A stretch of 64,000 bases of DNA from Pseudisothecium myosuroides (Eukaryota > Streptophyta > Bryopsida > Hypnales > Lembophyllaceae): positions 51,675,724 through 51,739,723 of the forward strand of contig OX637287.1 in NCBI GenBank assembly GCA_951799445.1, read 5' to 3'. Below are positions 1-13,506 of this stretch, one piece after another. The first letter of the stretch is position 1. Each line of letters starts with the position of its first letter. Both the position numbers and the translations under genes were made by a program. The notes below the pieces were generated by a model. It ran no database searches, had not been told where the DNA came from, and worked only from the letters and a program-made list of their open reading frames with translations.

Positions 1-3000
1 CAGTGCGTTGTCTAGCAGCAATGTGTTTGGCTCTGAGGCCTGCCATACCATAGTAATGATCCTCGATCGTCAATAGAAATTTGAAAATATGCAAAATCTT
101 GGAACCTTGAGGATTAACTTTTTGGAAGATCGAAACGTTGACATCAGGGCAAAATACTAAATGCATGCTTTCTCTATCACTTTTACATGACATTACTTAT
201 TATCAATACCTTTTGAAATAGTCATAAAATTCTTGAAAAATTTCAAATAAGCTTGACGAAAAGCATTTCACCCCAATAAATAATTCGACAATTCAGCAAC
301 AAACTAAGGTCACTCCTGTAGTATAGTAGAGAATTTAGAGAGGTAACAAGGTAGAAAGTAAACGGGAAAACAGCAAAGGGAGAATCACTACCTTGTAACA
401 CCGTGCGAACCAAATCTTGTACATACCTAACAATTGATTAAAAAATGGAGATCATTAGAGGTTAGGCATCCAGACCTCTTCTGTGCATGAAGCACGTCAA
501 AATAACTATAAAAAATTTGAGATAACTTAGACGTTAACCCCCAAGTGGCCAAATGGCTAGGAGTGTCTACTTCCATATCATTAGGACTCATATAGGAAGC
601 TGTATCAAACTGCATCATAGAAAGAGGACATCGTACACAACGTTTTTAAGCAATATAAATATGTCTTGAAAGTTGCTTCATCCAACTATTTGTTTCCAAA
701 GTCAAATATCTATTTTTATCTTGGACATTTGGGGGTCAGTAAAAAATTCAATAGCTAAATTGCATACTTTCACTCACCATTGTCCAAGCACACAATGCCA
801 TCATTGGGGACTTGTTTCCTGCAAGAAAAAAAATCTGTCATCAGCTTTCTCACATGATATTCTTGATCTCATTAACGTTCACTCAATGACGAAGCACAGA
901 CATGGTGTAGAGTACCATAGTGACTTATCAGCTTTGTCACAAAATAATTATTTTCTACAGTGAGGGTGTCATGTGTCACGTAGCTGTCGGTTGAAACACG
1001 CGGAAAAGTTCACGTCGCACGAAAATAAATTCAACATTGGCAAAATGAAAAGGCCTATAGTAAAGAGTTACTACAATATACAAATTCTGACTCAAAAATT
1101 CTGACTCAAACATCCTCCCATTATAATAACATACCGCACATCTGCAACTATTCGTTGCGGCACGAGAGGGAAGCGAGGATCAGTAACCCCCTGCAACATA
1201 TGCTCATCCATATCTTTCTTCACCTGTTGATCCTCCACAACCGCACATTAGCTCTCTTGTCACAGCAAGGGGGTAATTCCAAGTGTCTACTCCAAATAAA
1301 AATGTACGATTTTCATATGCCTTTTTCTGTGTAATCTGCAGTACAATCCTCTGTATGATCTTCACAATGTGAAATTTTGAAAAATTCTATTCCACTATCT
1401 TAGAATGCTGCTATTTCTGTAACCACAAGTCACAATTCTGCATGAAATTCATTTCTTGGACAATGAATCCCCAAACTCTAATATTGATTTTAACTTATGT
1501 CTCGTTTTCATTGGGTAACGAAACTTTCTACTTGTTCTCTCTCCTTGGAATAGAGACAGCAAAACTACGAGTTCTTAATACTGAAAATATACAACTAGAT
1601 TCAGAAGTAAAGGGTAAGGTCAACAATTATACCATCATCATGAAGGAAGTGTCCCAATTGCGAGGTTGATCCTTCAGGAGTTCCTTCAGTTGCCAAATTG
1701 AATTGGCTATGTCGCCCACCACTTCTAACTATAGAGGCATATTCATGCCAAAATTCAATAGTCAATGTTATAATGATTTTATTCAACTGCATTAGGTTTA
1801 CTGAGCGTGAGGCGTAAATCGAGCTCAGTATGCATAAAATCTGAGTTGAATTTACTGAAAATAAAGTGTGAATAAAGTGAGGACTAGATTCACTGGGCAT
1901 ACGATGTGCATAGCATACGATAAATTCTCTCAATGGTAAGATTCTCTAAATTTATAGTGCTCTGAAATCTAAACATGAAGAAAAAATATCACAATTTCAT
2001 ACAGTTTGTGTCGTTAAGAGGGTCAAGTTGTCTGACCTGCGGGAAGTAAACATTGTCCACCTTCGCAGTGTAGAAGTTGATGTGGATAACAAGAGGAGGT
2101 TTTCCAAAGCTGCGATGTCAAACATCCAGACTTCAATTAAGGCGTGAAAAAATGGTAGAGCGGAGAGTAAGCAAAGCTCATCAATTCCTTAAGAGCTAAT
2201 ATAAGTTGCTAAAATAAATAAATAAATAAATAAAATGCAAAATAAATTTTTTAGAAAATAAAAATAAATCTCTGCTTCTCAACTTATAAACTGGGTGAGT
2301 ACCCAAGACTCTCACTTCATCAAGAAAGGAGGCTTCTCCACCACATCGTGCCCAACATTGATGATCAAATCAGCCTTCTCAATAGACACGTGTACATAGT
2401 CTTTAGAGGATAACGCACAGCAGCCCAAATACATGGGGTGATCCTCTGCAGAAACGTCAACTAAATCAGTACAATTCCACAGTCAACTTCATAGACTACA
2501 ATCTCCGACAGGACTCGGTTTTGAACATAAATTTCACAATCCAATAACTCAGAATATCATTTCCCTTAAAAACTCAGCAAGAAATGTGCACACTAATTTT
2601 GCACTCAAAGTGAATGGTTTTTGCAAATACTGCATGACAAGCGAATTGCCAATCCTTGTCTTCACGTGTGCGTATGTTAGAGCTATAATTTCTGTTGCTT
2701 TGTTATGATTTGACGTGACCTTGCTCAAAATAACGTAGTTGGCATCTCTCTCAAAAATTGTCATCCCTCAACTAGTTTTGAATGTTTTGATCCATTGAAA
2801 TTCAAAGCCCAAATTCAAACAAGATTCTAATACTGTGTGCAATTATCATTCACCATGTGCAGTTTAATGAAGATGGAATGTAACATAATCCATGTTACGC
2901 ATTCAATGATATCTGCCACGAGTTGTGCTTGAAACGCGTACCGGACACAACACCCTTGCCCATTTGAGTTGTCACAAAGGGCATGTGGATCTGATCAACG

Positions 3001-6000
3001 AACTCTCTCAGCCTGCAACATATATCACAGAAGCGGATTGCAAATTTCAATATCACGCTACAAATAGAATGGTCGGAAGACGCCTTCTCATATATTCTTA
3101 AGCAGCCAGGACCACTCTCCCTTCTCTACTATCGACTCAATTGAAAAATAATTCAAAATATTCTAAAGAACTATCACATAATTCGAGCAAAAAAATTCTA
3201 AGAACATGGCTTCGGAAGGAAAGTCATGAGTTCAAGATTGTTTCCAAAAGGCAGCCAAATTTTTTTTCATGAACAATTCCAAGGGTGCTGAGGCAGCTTA
3301 AACAACACCAATTACATCTTTTGTGTCGGTTAACAATTAGCACCACCTCAAAAAAAATCTTCAATCACTGTACTGTACAGTACTGTCACGAGGAGCTAAA
3401 GAATTCTAAACTATTGAGAACGAGGCTTTCTAGGACTAGCATGAGCTCACAAAAGGAAACCAAACACTGTTTCATAACAAGGGTACCACTTACATCTTTT
3501 GTGTCCGTTTCCGATTGGCTCCGGCTCCAATTAAGAGAAGAGGGTGAGAAGCACTGGTAATCATTTCAATTGCTTTGTTAATGGCTTTCCCTTCAGCAAT
3601 GGGCCGTCTGACTGGATACACAGGAAATGGTTGTGCGTCGGTGTGTGTTCCTGCTATGTCTTCCGGCAGCTCCAAATGCACAGCCCCTGGACGCTCTTCC
3701 TCTGCCACTCGCACTGCCTCTCTCACCAGTGACGGCACCAAGTCTCCATCCACTATTTGTTTTGTGAACTGTCAATGCCACGGAAATGCTGTCACCAAAT
3801 TTGACACTTAAGAAAAAAAATAGGATCAGAAATTCATGGTTTTGAAATGGTCAATTTGAGTGATCCTAATGTGAGAATATTAGAATTCAGATGGGACCCA
3901 GTTCTACATCACCAGAAATAGTGAAAACATTGCATGAGTTGCTCAATAAATAAATGAAATTGGACTAAAGAAAGTTCCCATATGACAAATTCGGTAAGAG
4001 CTCAATTTGGTCCCTCTACGTCCTTTAGGGATTAAATTGATCCCTAAAATGACCACGAATTCACGGATATAAAATGACCAACTTGATAGATCATACTGTG
4101 AAAATAATAGAATATCATGAGGCCAAAATTCGTAGTTTGGACCATACCTTCGTCATTGGACGCATGATCTCCACAATATCGACAATCTGAAAAGAGCCCT
4201 GCTTGCTCTTCCGAATTGGCTTCTGCCCTGTGATCATCATCTGCACAATTGCACTTATTGTTATTGCAAAACTTCCAAAATAAACGAGCAGACATAACCC
4301 CAGCAGACTCATGGGTTACATAAACTCATGTTAAGATTTTTAGCGCAAAGTGGGACTCACCATAGGAAACGCAGCAAGCTGAGCGTATGCAGCTGCTGTG
4401 GTGAAGTTGGTGGCACCAGGGCCCAGTGTGGATAAGCAGCAGCCAGCCTTGCCAGTGAGGCGACCCACAGTGGCAGCCATAAAGCCAGCAGCCTGCTCAT
4501 GCCGTGTCACCACCAGCTTAATTGTTGAATTCCGCAAGGAGTCCAGAAGGTCTAGATTCTCCTCCCCGGGTATCCCAAATATATACCTGCACACATTAGT
4601 TACCGAAACAAAACAAACTTTCAGCATTCACAAGGACACATCACACACTCAATAGTCAATAGAAGAAATTCCATAGTCATTTGGCCCAAAGACAGATAGT
4701 TCTCTCCATTCACTATTGTACAACCCCTTCGGTTTGGTCACGGATTGATTACACCTACCAAGTTCCTCGGTAAGAATGTAGGCAAGCATAAAATTTGGAT
4801 TCATTGAACCCAAATTACTTTCAAACGATCCACATGGGATCGTTTATAGTGGTCAATTAATTAACCGCTCTAACCAAGATTGGTAATGGTACCATGCACC
4901 ACTTGGAAGGTCTGATGAAGCTCAAAGTCTCAAGTTTTGTGTGTTGATAGACGTAATACGTGACACAAAATACCTTCTCGGTGCAAACTCAGAATCTTGA
5001 AAAGTGTATGACTATTTGACACATGGATGGTCGACTGCTTCGGAACAGAACGAAACTCAAGGACCAAAACAGCGTTTTCCTCTAATGCACACTAGTACTG
5101 TCTAGAGATCCCACAATGTACTATCAGTCTTCTCATGTGCTCATGAAGCTCTAGTCAAAGGTGGTCAATGCCTGTGGACAAAACGGCAATTGACCTCACT
5201 GAAATTTGCAAATTTTAAAATAGCACTGCTGCATATTCGTATTGAAAGACACAATGAGAATCAACGAGACAAACAAGGAATGAACCATAATCGACAGGCA
5301 GAAGGAAGAATAATCTAAATAGTTCATTCATTCTCACCATCAATCTGTTCATCTGCCCAAGAGGGATAATTTATTAATTACCTTAATTCTGTTCCCTACA
5401 AAGATCCCTGCTACCAACAGCAACTCATTTAATCATTCCTCTTGGCTATAATAATTATTAATTGATATCAGAAACACTAGGCTACATGTCAACTGGCCAT
5501 CGGTCGTTGAATGAAAATGGGGTTGTCAACTGCCACTTACAATCGTCTACAACCTCTCTCTTAGAAATTGCATACGAAATTCAAAACCAGCGATAAAAAA
5601 TCAATCCTCAAAGAATCACAATCTGCACTTCCATAGATCTCCCCCAAATCGCACTCATACTACATACTTTAGAATGTTAGAATGTAACCCCAATAGTATC
5701 CCCTACCTTAGTTGTCAAAAAACCAACTTGCAGGATTTTCAAACATTACCAAGCTCTAGATCATAATTACAAGGAACAAACGAACACGTCAAGGAATGCT
5801 GCTCACGAGAGCCCCAGTGCAGCCAAACCCCAAGATTTCGACAAAATTTTACCTCTAGAAAGAAAATGCAAGTATTCATCCAGATTTCAAATGCAACTTT
5901 CTTGGGAACACCCAGAACTTCCATTGCAGCTACAAAAATAACAAAATGCACCATTCTCCAGAATTGACACCGGGATCCTAAACCCAATTCTCGAAGCCAA

Positions 6001-6301
6001 GAACCGAAAACCCCAAAATGAAAACAATAACATCCCTGCCTCATCAGTGTCCAACGAATTTGTACCCTAGACAGAAATGAACACACAGAAAGAGAAGAAG
6101 AACCTAACTAGATTGTTCTCCGCACCATCAATAAATTCACCCAGCAAGCATAATTTGTGGGGCATTGCCAAGGTAACAACTTGCACTACAATTCCCGCCC
6201 CCCCAAATTCTCGCCCTACCCCCCAAAATCGTCCTCCCATCATAAACTTACTCGATGTTCTCATTCTCCAGCGCCTTGACCACAACGTCGGATGTCTTCA
6301 T
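1..6301 (-). CDS. Acetolactate-synthase-like ThDP enzyme, 12 exons, 3' end outside window
   Basis: Role known for the family: thiamine-diphosphate-dependent decarboxylation and carboligation of 2-oxo acids (acetolactate synthase type). Exons by frame and GT/AG: 6252-6301, 4361-4586, 4148-4240, 3494-3768, 2942-3012, 2316-2445, 2037-2109, 1633-1728, 1135-1232, 778-818, 392-426, and 1-39 (partial). They total 1227 nt (409 codons), open throughout with matching phases. The start is MKTSDVVVKALENENIEYIF, directly at the PYR-domain start, so no plastid transit peptide is seen. Visible motifs: GIPGEENLDLL, TRHEQAAGF (E47 is the expected ThDP-activating Glu), LSTLGPGATN, ITGQKPIRKSKQG, EERPGAVHLELPED, GAGANRKR, TTQMGKGVV, INVGHDVVEKPPF, VVGDIANSIWQLK and EPNTLLLDNAL. 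The GDG..N cofactor motif would lie past the left edge. The acceptor before 1232 and the donors at 2037 and 4148 are weak. Family length is about 540-550 residues, so roughly three quarters is visible. Substrate is uncertain. Confidence 0.88.
4587..6251 (-). other. First intron (1.66 kb) of the ThDP-enzyme gene
   Basis: This intron separates the 50-nt first coding exon from the exon encoding YIFGIPGEE. The donor is GTAAGT after codon 17 and the acceptor is TGCAG. It is by far the longest intron of the gene; the others run from about 0.1 to 0.9 kb. I see no coding region and no clear transposon inside. Plant first introns near the ATG often carry enhancing elements, but nothing here shows that directly. 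Confidence 0.7.
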
Positions 6302-7190
6302 CGTAACGTCGGATGTCGATGAGTTGAGGAGTTCAGGCGTCGTGCCAACTCTCTCGAAAGCTGGCGTCCCAAGCAGGAATGGGCAGTGATGAAGAGATGG
6401 GTGTGATAATCTAGAGCTCCATGTAAGTTAATCCATTGGAAGCCTGGCCATGGCGGAGAAGAGAAGAGCAGCATGTGGTCGCTCGCGGGGAAGAAGGTCG
6501 GGACGCATGGAATTCGCATGGAAGTGGCTTGCCAAGTGGCGAGTTTTGGGCCGGGAAGCAGCTGGTTCTCCTTCGCTCTGCGCATCTTTTTCTTTCTAAG
6601 TTAAGGAAATCTTTCCAAGAGAATGCATGTGGACGAATGCATGTGGACGACGGAAAGAAAGAGTGAGGTGTCCACGTGGGTACGTTCGTTCATCCGCCCA
6701 ACATCTACTGGAGGAGTAGATTTCACCCTAGACCATTCTAAGTTTCTAACCTGTAGCTGTGGTTAACTGAGTAGGTTTTGAAGATCACCCAAACCCGAGC
6801 ATATTCTTAGATGCAAGCCTCAGAAAAACTACAGTACAGTAAAGAAAAGGAAATGCTGGCTTGTTGTCAGGTTGGCAGTCATAATAAGGTAAGAACCACC
6901 TATACCTGATAACTTAAATAGAACAGATGAGCAGCAGAGTGAGGCACTGAGGCAATGGAAATTTTTCTCATGTAGACAGATAAGAAATATTAGGACTCTG
7001 AATTTTTCGTAATTTTATTGTCAAAGTTGAAATTACTATGAATTTTGGGAGGCAAAAAGTGCTCGGAACCCATTGCCAATGTCTAGAGTCTTCCAATTCC
7101 AATAAGTCAGAGCCAAACTACTTTCCCACTCACTACTTCCTACTATCTTCCTCGTTGTTTTTTGTGCACTTTGGGACATGTGTCATGACC
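6302..7190. other. Upstream region of the ThDP-enzyme gene
   Basis: It holds the 5' UTR and presumed promoter of the minus-strand gene. The part up to about 6710 is clearly less AT-rich than its surroundings, as expected of a promoter and leader. A short direct repeat, AATGCATGTGGACGA, occurs twice in tandem near 6622-6650. Beyond 6720 the sequence is repeat-like: the motif GCATATTCTTAGATG at 6798 recurs at 8934 and 9024. No TATA box could be fixed. Confidence 0.4.
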
Positions 7191-7451
7191 TTAACCCCTC
7201 ATCGCCTGAGGGGACGAAAAGTGTCCTCATGTATAATTCAAAGTGTTGTAACTTTTGCATCCAATATCCGAATTCAATAAAACTTATTGGTAAAGTTGCG
7301 CTCTCTCTTCTAGTTTGTGTGGTAAAATTTTCAAATCAATCCAAGATTTACAAATTAAATGGGAGCCAATCAAAGTTCACAGGTTCAATTTGAATTCACC
7401 AAACTGCATTTGATGGCTGAAACTTGGGGGGGGGGTATCTCCTTCATACAT

Positions 7452-8084
<633 letters not shown>

Positions 8085-8796
8085 TACAATGTTCGTTTTC
8101 AATAAAATTTGATGGGTTGTGTTCCCCTTTTAGTCTAGTTATTGTGATAAAATTTTCATGTCAATACAAGCTTCTTTGAATGTTTGGGAGCAATTCAAAA
8201 TTTAAAATCCAGCCATTTTCAGATTACAGTGAAATTCAGCGGCTTGTAACTTCTTCATACAATGTCCATTTTCAATAATTTCTTTTGTGAAAGTTGCGCA
8301 TACTAGTCTAGTTTGTGTGGCTACAATTTCACTTGAATCCAAAAAGTAATGAATGACTAAGATGCTTTTTAGTGGAGGAGGTTTAGCCTTACATGGTGTT
8401 TTTTGCAACTTTTCATGCTATTTTTTGACATTTCAAATCTATTTTGCAGACACATTGAGTCAATTGAATGATATTTTTTTTCACCAATGTGTTTGTATGT
8501 TGATTTTGAATCACTTTATAGTCTCAAGTTTTTTCATTTGAGTAGGTTTAGAAGTCGAATTTCACCTCCAAATGTGCTTTTTGGAAAATTTCAGCATCTT
8601 TTTTTAACACTAAAACATTATAACCTTTCAATCCATGCGGTCAAATGGCTTCAGATTTTTTCTGTGTCATCTACAACATGTTCACTACAATATTGTACGG
8701 TTAAGATTTCTATAACTTAGCGACATCTAAATTTACAACACTTCAAAAGCAACGCTGTTTTTGACCTCGTTTGGACTTCAGGCAATGAGGGGTTAA

Positions 8797-9640
8797 TCGT
8801 CCCAACCTTGAAAAGGAGAAAAACACACATTCCAAGTTTGGGCACCTTCCTTGGTCCGAAATAGTGCATCCTACAAGTTGTCCATGGCTCCTTGATTTGG
8901 AATGGGTGGTTCTACCTTAATTAGCCAAATCCAAGCATATTCTTAGATGTGAGCCTTAGAAAAAACAGAAAAAAAATAGATGCTTCTAATTGGAAGTAGT
9001 CATGTTAGATAGGATCACTGAATTCTAAGCATATTCTTAAATGTGAGCCTTAAAAAAATCAAAGAAAAAGGAGATGCTTGTTATTGAGGAGGGAGTCCTA
9101 TTAACCCTTGAAACGACGTCGGGGACAAAAATTGTCCAACAAATGACTTTGTAGTGGACGGACAACCAATAATACATCCAAAAAAATTCTAGTAAGAAGA
9201 GGGGAAGCATGCACAGTCTTGTAAGGCATCAATTGCCTTCATTGAAGGCACATCTTTATTTAGAATGCTTGTTGCTCATCGTTCAAATTTTAGCAACCCT
9301 ATTGCAAAAGCATGACAGGTTGCTCACTGCATAACTACCAATAGAATCAAAAGGTACAAAAGGAATTGTTGGAAATGCAAACTTGTAAATCTAGACTATC
9401 TACATTTGGGTGGAGAAAGTCTGTTGATAAGGACTCTAGTAGTGTGAAATTTTGGTGCTAATGGCCCACTTGAAAAGTCACCTTTTTTTAAGGTATGGTG
9501 TTGTATCACATGAATACAAACTTGTGCATTAATTTTCAAATGAAAAGGGCTCTAGAATCAAACACTTAAGGGTAATTCCAATATGAAAGACCAAAGTGAA
9601 TGAAGCATTTGATAGGAATGGCTCAACTATCTAAACTTCA
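8797..9640. repeat. Intergenic, with a repeated GCATATTCTTA motif
   Basis: The segment GCATATTCTTAGATGTGAGC followed by CTTAGAAAAA occurs at about 8934 and again, slightly changed, at about 9024 (90 bp spacing). A third copy lies at about 6798, on the other side of the TTAA element. No coding signal is seen in the rest. Confidence 0.5.
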
Positions 9641-9644
9641 ATAA

Positions 9645-9880
9645 ATTAGGTGGCGAATTCCATCCTTGATGCCTCCCTTAGGAAGAACCGCCATGTTCCT
9701 TCCCTCAAGAAACTCTGGTAGGTCTTCATATAATGACAAGCGGTAGTTTTTGCACACGTACACTACCCTAGTTGGGTGAACTATAGTGCTAAGCACCTTG
9801 CCAACCCATGGGGTTGAACTCAAAATCACCTCACCATTGTGTTAAGGCCAAAGCCACTAAACCAAGGCCACAAGTGCTTA
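9645..9880 (-). mobile_element. tRNA-derived SINE-like sequence
   Basis: On the minus strand, TGGTTTAGTGG (9864-9854) fits a pol III A box, and GAGTTCAACCC (9821-9811) fits a B box, 43 nt apart. That spacing and order are as in tRNA-derived SINEs. The sequence following the B box is not tRNA-like, which also fits a SINE body. The far end is not sharply defined and I saw no clear target-site duplication. A decayed tRNA gene is the alternative, but the anticodon region does not fold convincingly by eye. Confidence 0.45.
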
Positions 9881-11095
9881 TCACACACATATATTGTGAC
9901 GAATCAATACTAGTCAAAATGGCATGCAAGTAGTGTTTTTTTGGGGGGGGGCAATTTATCATTCAAAAGCAATACAATATTTTTAGGGAATATTAAGCAA
10001 TAGATTTTTTAATTATCAATGGATGAAATTGTTCAATTGCTACATATTGTAGGAACAATGTTGTTCTATTATAGACGACTATACACACTTTAGAACAAAT
10101 ATATGTGTATTCATCATCATTTTGCATGTTTCAACCATGTCATGGATGTAAATAACTTCATCACTCCACTGTACGTTACTTTATGCACTCCCTAATAATA
10201 ATGAAAAAAATCACTAGATGCAAAGCTTTGAGCAAGAGCTAGAAATCTTGTTTAATCTCTTGTTTTATCTCCTTTGAAATACTTCTGGATTGTATGTTTT
10301 ATATTTATTAATTTATTTTCACTTACTAGTTTTAAAACTATCAAACTTATAACTTATTACAAAACTAATATTATAGAGATTTGTGACATTGATAGATAAC
10401 ACATAGTCTCATGTAACAAAAACATTACATTGAAACTTGAATTGAAACTTGGATAAGATTTAATCAATTCAATCAAGCTCAAAAACAAATTGTTTTACCG
10501 TATAGCAATGGAACTGAGCATTTAGGGTTTAAAAGCTTTGCTAGAATCTCTAAATTTTCACTAAATTCAAAACAATATTCTATCATATTTGTCACCTCAT
10601 AGAACAAGAATAAATCACCAAAACTTTTTAATGTTCCAATTACCTAATTTCTCTTGATTTAAAATTTTGGAAATCTTTAAAACAACAACAATTTAGTACT
10701 TATGTATGAACAAAAGATTCCGGATTTAGATTTTCTGTTGTTGTCACCAATATCATAAATAAAATTGAAACCTAAATTCCAAATGCTTCTAAAATTGATT
10801 ACATCCAAATATTGACACCTACTTTTTGAACAACAAAAGAATCAACTTCTGAATCTGGAATCTGTATTTCAAAAGGAAAACCAAAATGGAAATGAAAGTA
10901 GCCCAAAACCAAGATGATAAACTCTTATGCAACATAGTTTTGAACACGACATAGTTTTACGTGGTGCATGATTACGAGCTCCTCTTAAAGCTAACCATAA
11001 ACATGTATAGGTTGTGGAGACAGCAACGCCTTGAAACTCAATAATAAGGTGAAAAAGGTCATCACTCCTCCCATAAAGATGCCTAGAATAATTAA
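9881..11095. other. AT-rich intergenic stretch
   Basis: No gene, inverted repeat or family motif recognised here. It has a G-run (GGGGGGGG) near 9944 and otherwise scattered A/T-rich sequence without long ORFs. Confidence 0.5.
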
Positions 11096-11107
11096 ATTTG
11101 CTAAATC

Positions 11108-11392
11108 TGCTTCATTTCAATAGAAGAAAACTGCATTTTACATGTCAAAAACTGCGTTTTACTTGTCAAATCTGTGTTTCACTAGATAGAAAGTGCGGTG
11201 TACTCAACAAAAAGTATGAAATCGCGTTTGTTGAGTTCTCCCTTTGTAACGCAAAATTTTGCGTTCCAACGTTTCAACACAAAATTTAATATATAAAACG
11301 CAGAATTTTGTGTTAGAATGCAAAATTTTGCGTTACGAAGGGAGAACTCAATAAAACCGATTCCATACTTTTTGTTGAGTACAACGTCGATG
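11108..11392. mobile_element. Fold-back miniature element, copy 1 (truncated)
   Basis: It contains AGAAGAAAACTGC, repeated TTTACTTGTCAAA/ACTGCGTTTT blocks, ACTCAACAAAAAGTATGAA and its inverse, and the perfect palindrome AACGCAAAATTTTGCGTT near 11250. The same blocks make up the complete copy at 25328-25612. This copy lacks the far arm and stops at about 11392 after GAGTACAACGTCG. No coding capacity. Confidence 0.6.
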
Positions 11393-11999
11393 GACTTTGT
11401 GTGTCGTAGTATCACTTCATCACTACATCTAATCTGCAGCTAGTATAGATCAGACCTATAAAAGATTTTTGGGAAAAAATTCTTGCCAGACCTCATCTGG
11501 ATGTGCCTGCACAATTGCAACTTGGAAGACAAAACAAACAGGCCTCAGAACTACCTCACCCATGGATGCACACGGTTTTCCATGACATTACCTCCAGTTA
11601 TGGAATTGGTATTAATCAAGGAGCTCGATTGAAGAATGGCGAGTTACTTATAGTCTAGTTGAGCTTTAAAAATGTTTGGCCCGATGAAATCAACTAGCTT
11701 GGACAGACAAAAGCCAAATGCATTCTTTGACAACCTCTGCACACATACCAAAGAAATAATCTGAGAAAATGCCATAAGCAATTTGTGCTAAGTTGCACAT
11801 GGTGAATAAAAAGCATTATTCAATCCAACATCAACCAGCCATGTTATCCTTAAACTCATTAAAAGAGGGGGTGGTGACATTATTCAACAACAAAGTAGGG
11901 GATGAATCAAATGAATGATGCCATAAACAATGGTTCAATCAAAAACTAGAATTAGTGCTAGACTTCAAGAATAACTCTATTGTAGAATAAGGAATCGTC

Positions 12000-12685
12000 A
12001 CCTTTATCTGTTTCACATGCGGAACAGGAACAATGAATTCTTCTACATCCGTATCTCTAATTGATCTTGAGAGGCACAGACCACTAGACTAAACCCTCAA
12101 TGGCCCAATCTGCAACCATGCAAATGTGAAAATAGAATAAGAAACATATCTCACAAAGAGAGCACACTTAAGTCCTGTGCACCGCAAAAAATTGATACAA
12201 CTTCAAAAGATTGCACTTCTAAAACAAAAGGATACTAAAGCATTGTGATAATTAACTTACTATGAATTAAGTTAATGTATGGGATTTTGTACCTCAGCAC
12301 CACCAATAATGTTAAGCTTGCTAACTTCCCCGCCCGCTGCTCTGACACGCTCCCTCTTGTCAAGGAAAATACAAAGTGTGAGCATAGCTAATGATGCTTA
12401 AGACGAGTCAAATGTTTCACATAGAGCGCTCTATATTATAGCAAGCTTGAGGAGGCACAATTGCATTTACTGAAGAACAAAACGTACATGTAGAGTGAGA
12501 AGAAAATAGCAAACACAGTGAATGAGGGCACGTACTCTTCCTCATTGCAGTCCAGCCTGTGGTCAACAGTAAGGTCTGTCACAACCCCTTAATTGTGAGT
12601 CCAGAACACATCGTGAATCTCCAACACACGCTATGGTAATGGTCCACCCATCGACCACCACAAATGTGACAGTCGTCCCTGAAGT
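12000..12685 (-). pseudogene. PP2C-type protein phosphatase pseudogene fragment
   Basis: Reading the minus strand, pieces match plant PP2C phosphatases in order: SGTTVTFVVVDGWTITIACV then GDSRCVLD (12682-12600), GVVTDLTVDHRLDCNEEE (12592-12537), ERVRAAGGEVSKLNIIGGAE (12362-12297), and IGPLRV, stop, GLCLSRSIRDTDVEEFIVPV (about 12114-12000). The second piece is out of frame with the first, and the conserved W after LRV is a TAG. The GDSR motif for metal binding is still legible. The N-terminal part is missing and the C-terminal part is not recognisable. It adjoins cysteine-synthase fragments, so it may be part of a captured-gene mosaic. Confidence 0.72.
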
Positions 12686-12837
12686 TTGCTTTGTAAAGTA
12701 TCCACACTACATATTTAGTACTGAAGAAACCAAAGGTAGGAAGAGGAACCATAAAAGTAGCTTTGGGATGAGAATTTTACATGTGCAATGCATAGTAATT
12801 GCAAACAAAATTCCAATTGCACAAATCTCGTTACTTG

Positions 12838-12900
12838 TCCAGGGATAATTGCACCTTTAGCCTCCACATCAGATATCATGCTAAATTCAATCTTGCACAT
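12838..12900 (-). pseudogene. Cysteine synthase (OAS-TL) exon fragment
   Basis: The minus strand reads KIEFSMISDVEAKGAIIPGQ, matching the stretch of plant O-acetylserine (thiol)lyase that follows SVKDR, usually IGFSMISDAE.KG.I.PG. Only this exon-sized piece is present. It lies just upstream, in minus-strand sense, of the PP2C fragment. The exon that should precede it is at 13507-13684 on the opposite strand, so the locus is rearranged. Confidence 0.62.
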
Positions 12901-13506
12901 TAAGACAATTAAAATGCCTCAGCAATAAAATCACTTTCAATGATCACAAAATATCTACAATTAATCCTACTTATGATAATGAACACAAAAAAGCTCTGAA
13001 TCGCATCAGTAGGTTGACTCGCATGTTAAAATGATGACCAACACTTACGCCAACTTCTCTTGATTGCCTTCTCACCACCTAATGGCATCACTAATTTTGC
13101 CATTGAGGCTAATAGTCACAAACCAGCAAAAATGGTGATACTAAATAAGTTGTGCCAAAGAACAACGATTTGCAATCAGACAGTCTACGTCGATGTTCTA
13201 GTATCATCCCCTGTGCAAGCTTTGTTCACACACTCAAAAAAATGAACCGCAAAATCTTCAAAACTTCGGGAAGACTGCATCCACACTTCACAAACCTACA
13301 AACATCCCCCCCAAATATTGTTTTGCGAGTATTGATCATGTGTCTTGACTTGGTTAGGTTAAACACTATTGTACTGCAGTACTAATAAAATGGATCTCAA
13401 AAACCAGCAACATATTATAGTGTTTGATTTTCCTCTAAGCTTGACGTTGTGATGGTCTTTTTAATTATATTATGCTCATACAATATGATGTCTAATTTTT
13501 TCTGCA

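Noticed and set aside
6298..6585. 95-codon minus-strand ORF overlapping the ThDP start
   Set aside because: Its frame differs from the MKTSD start and ends at it; this is leader sequence.
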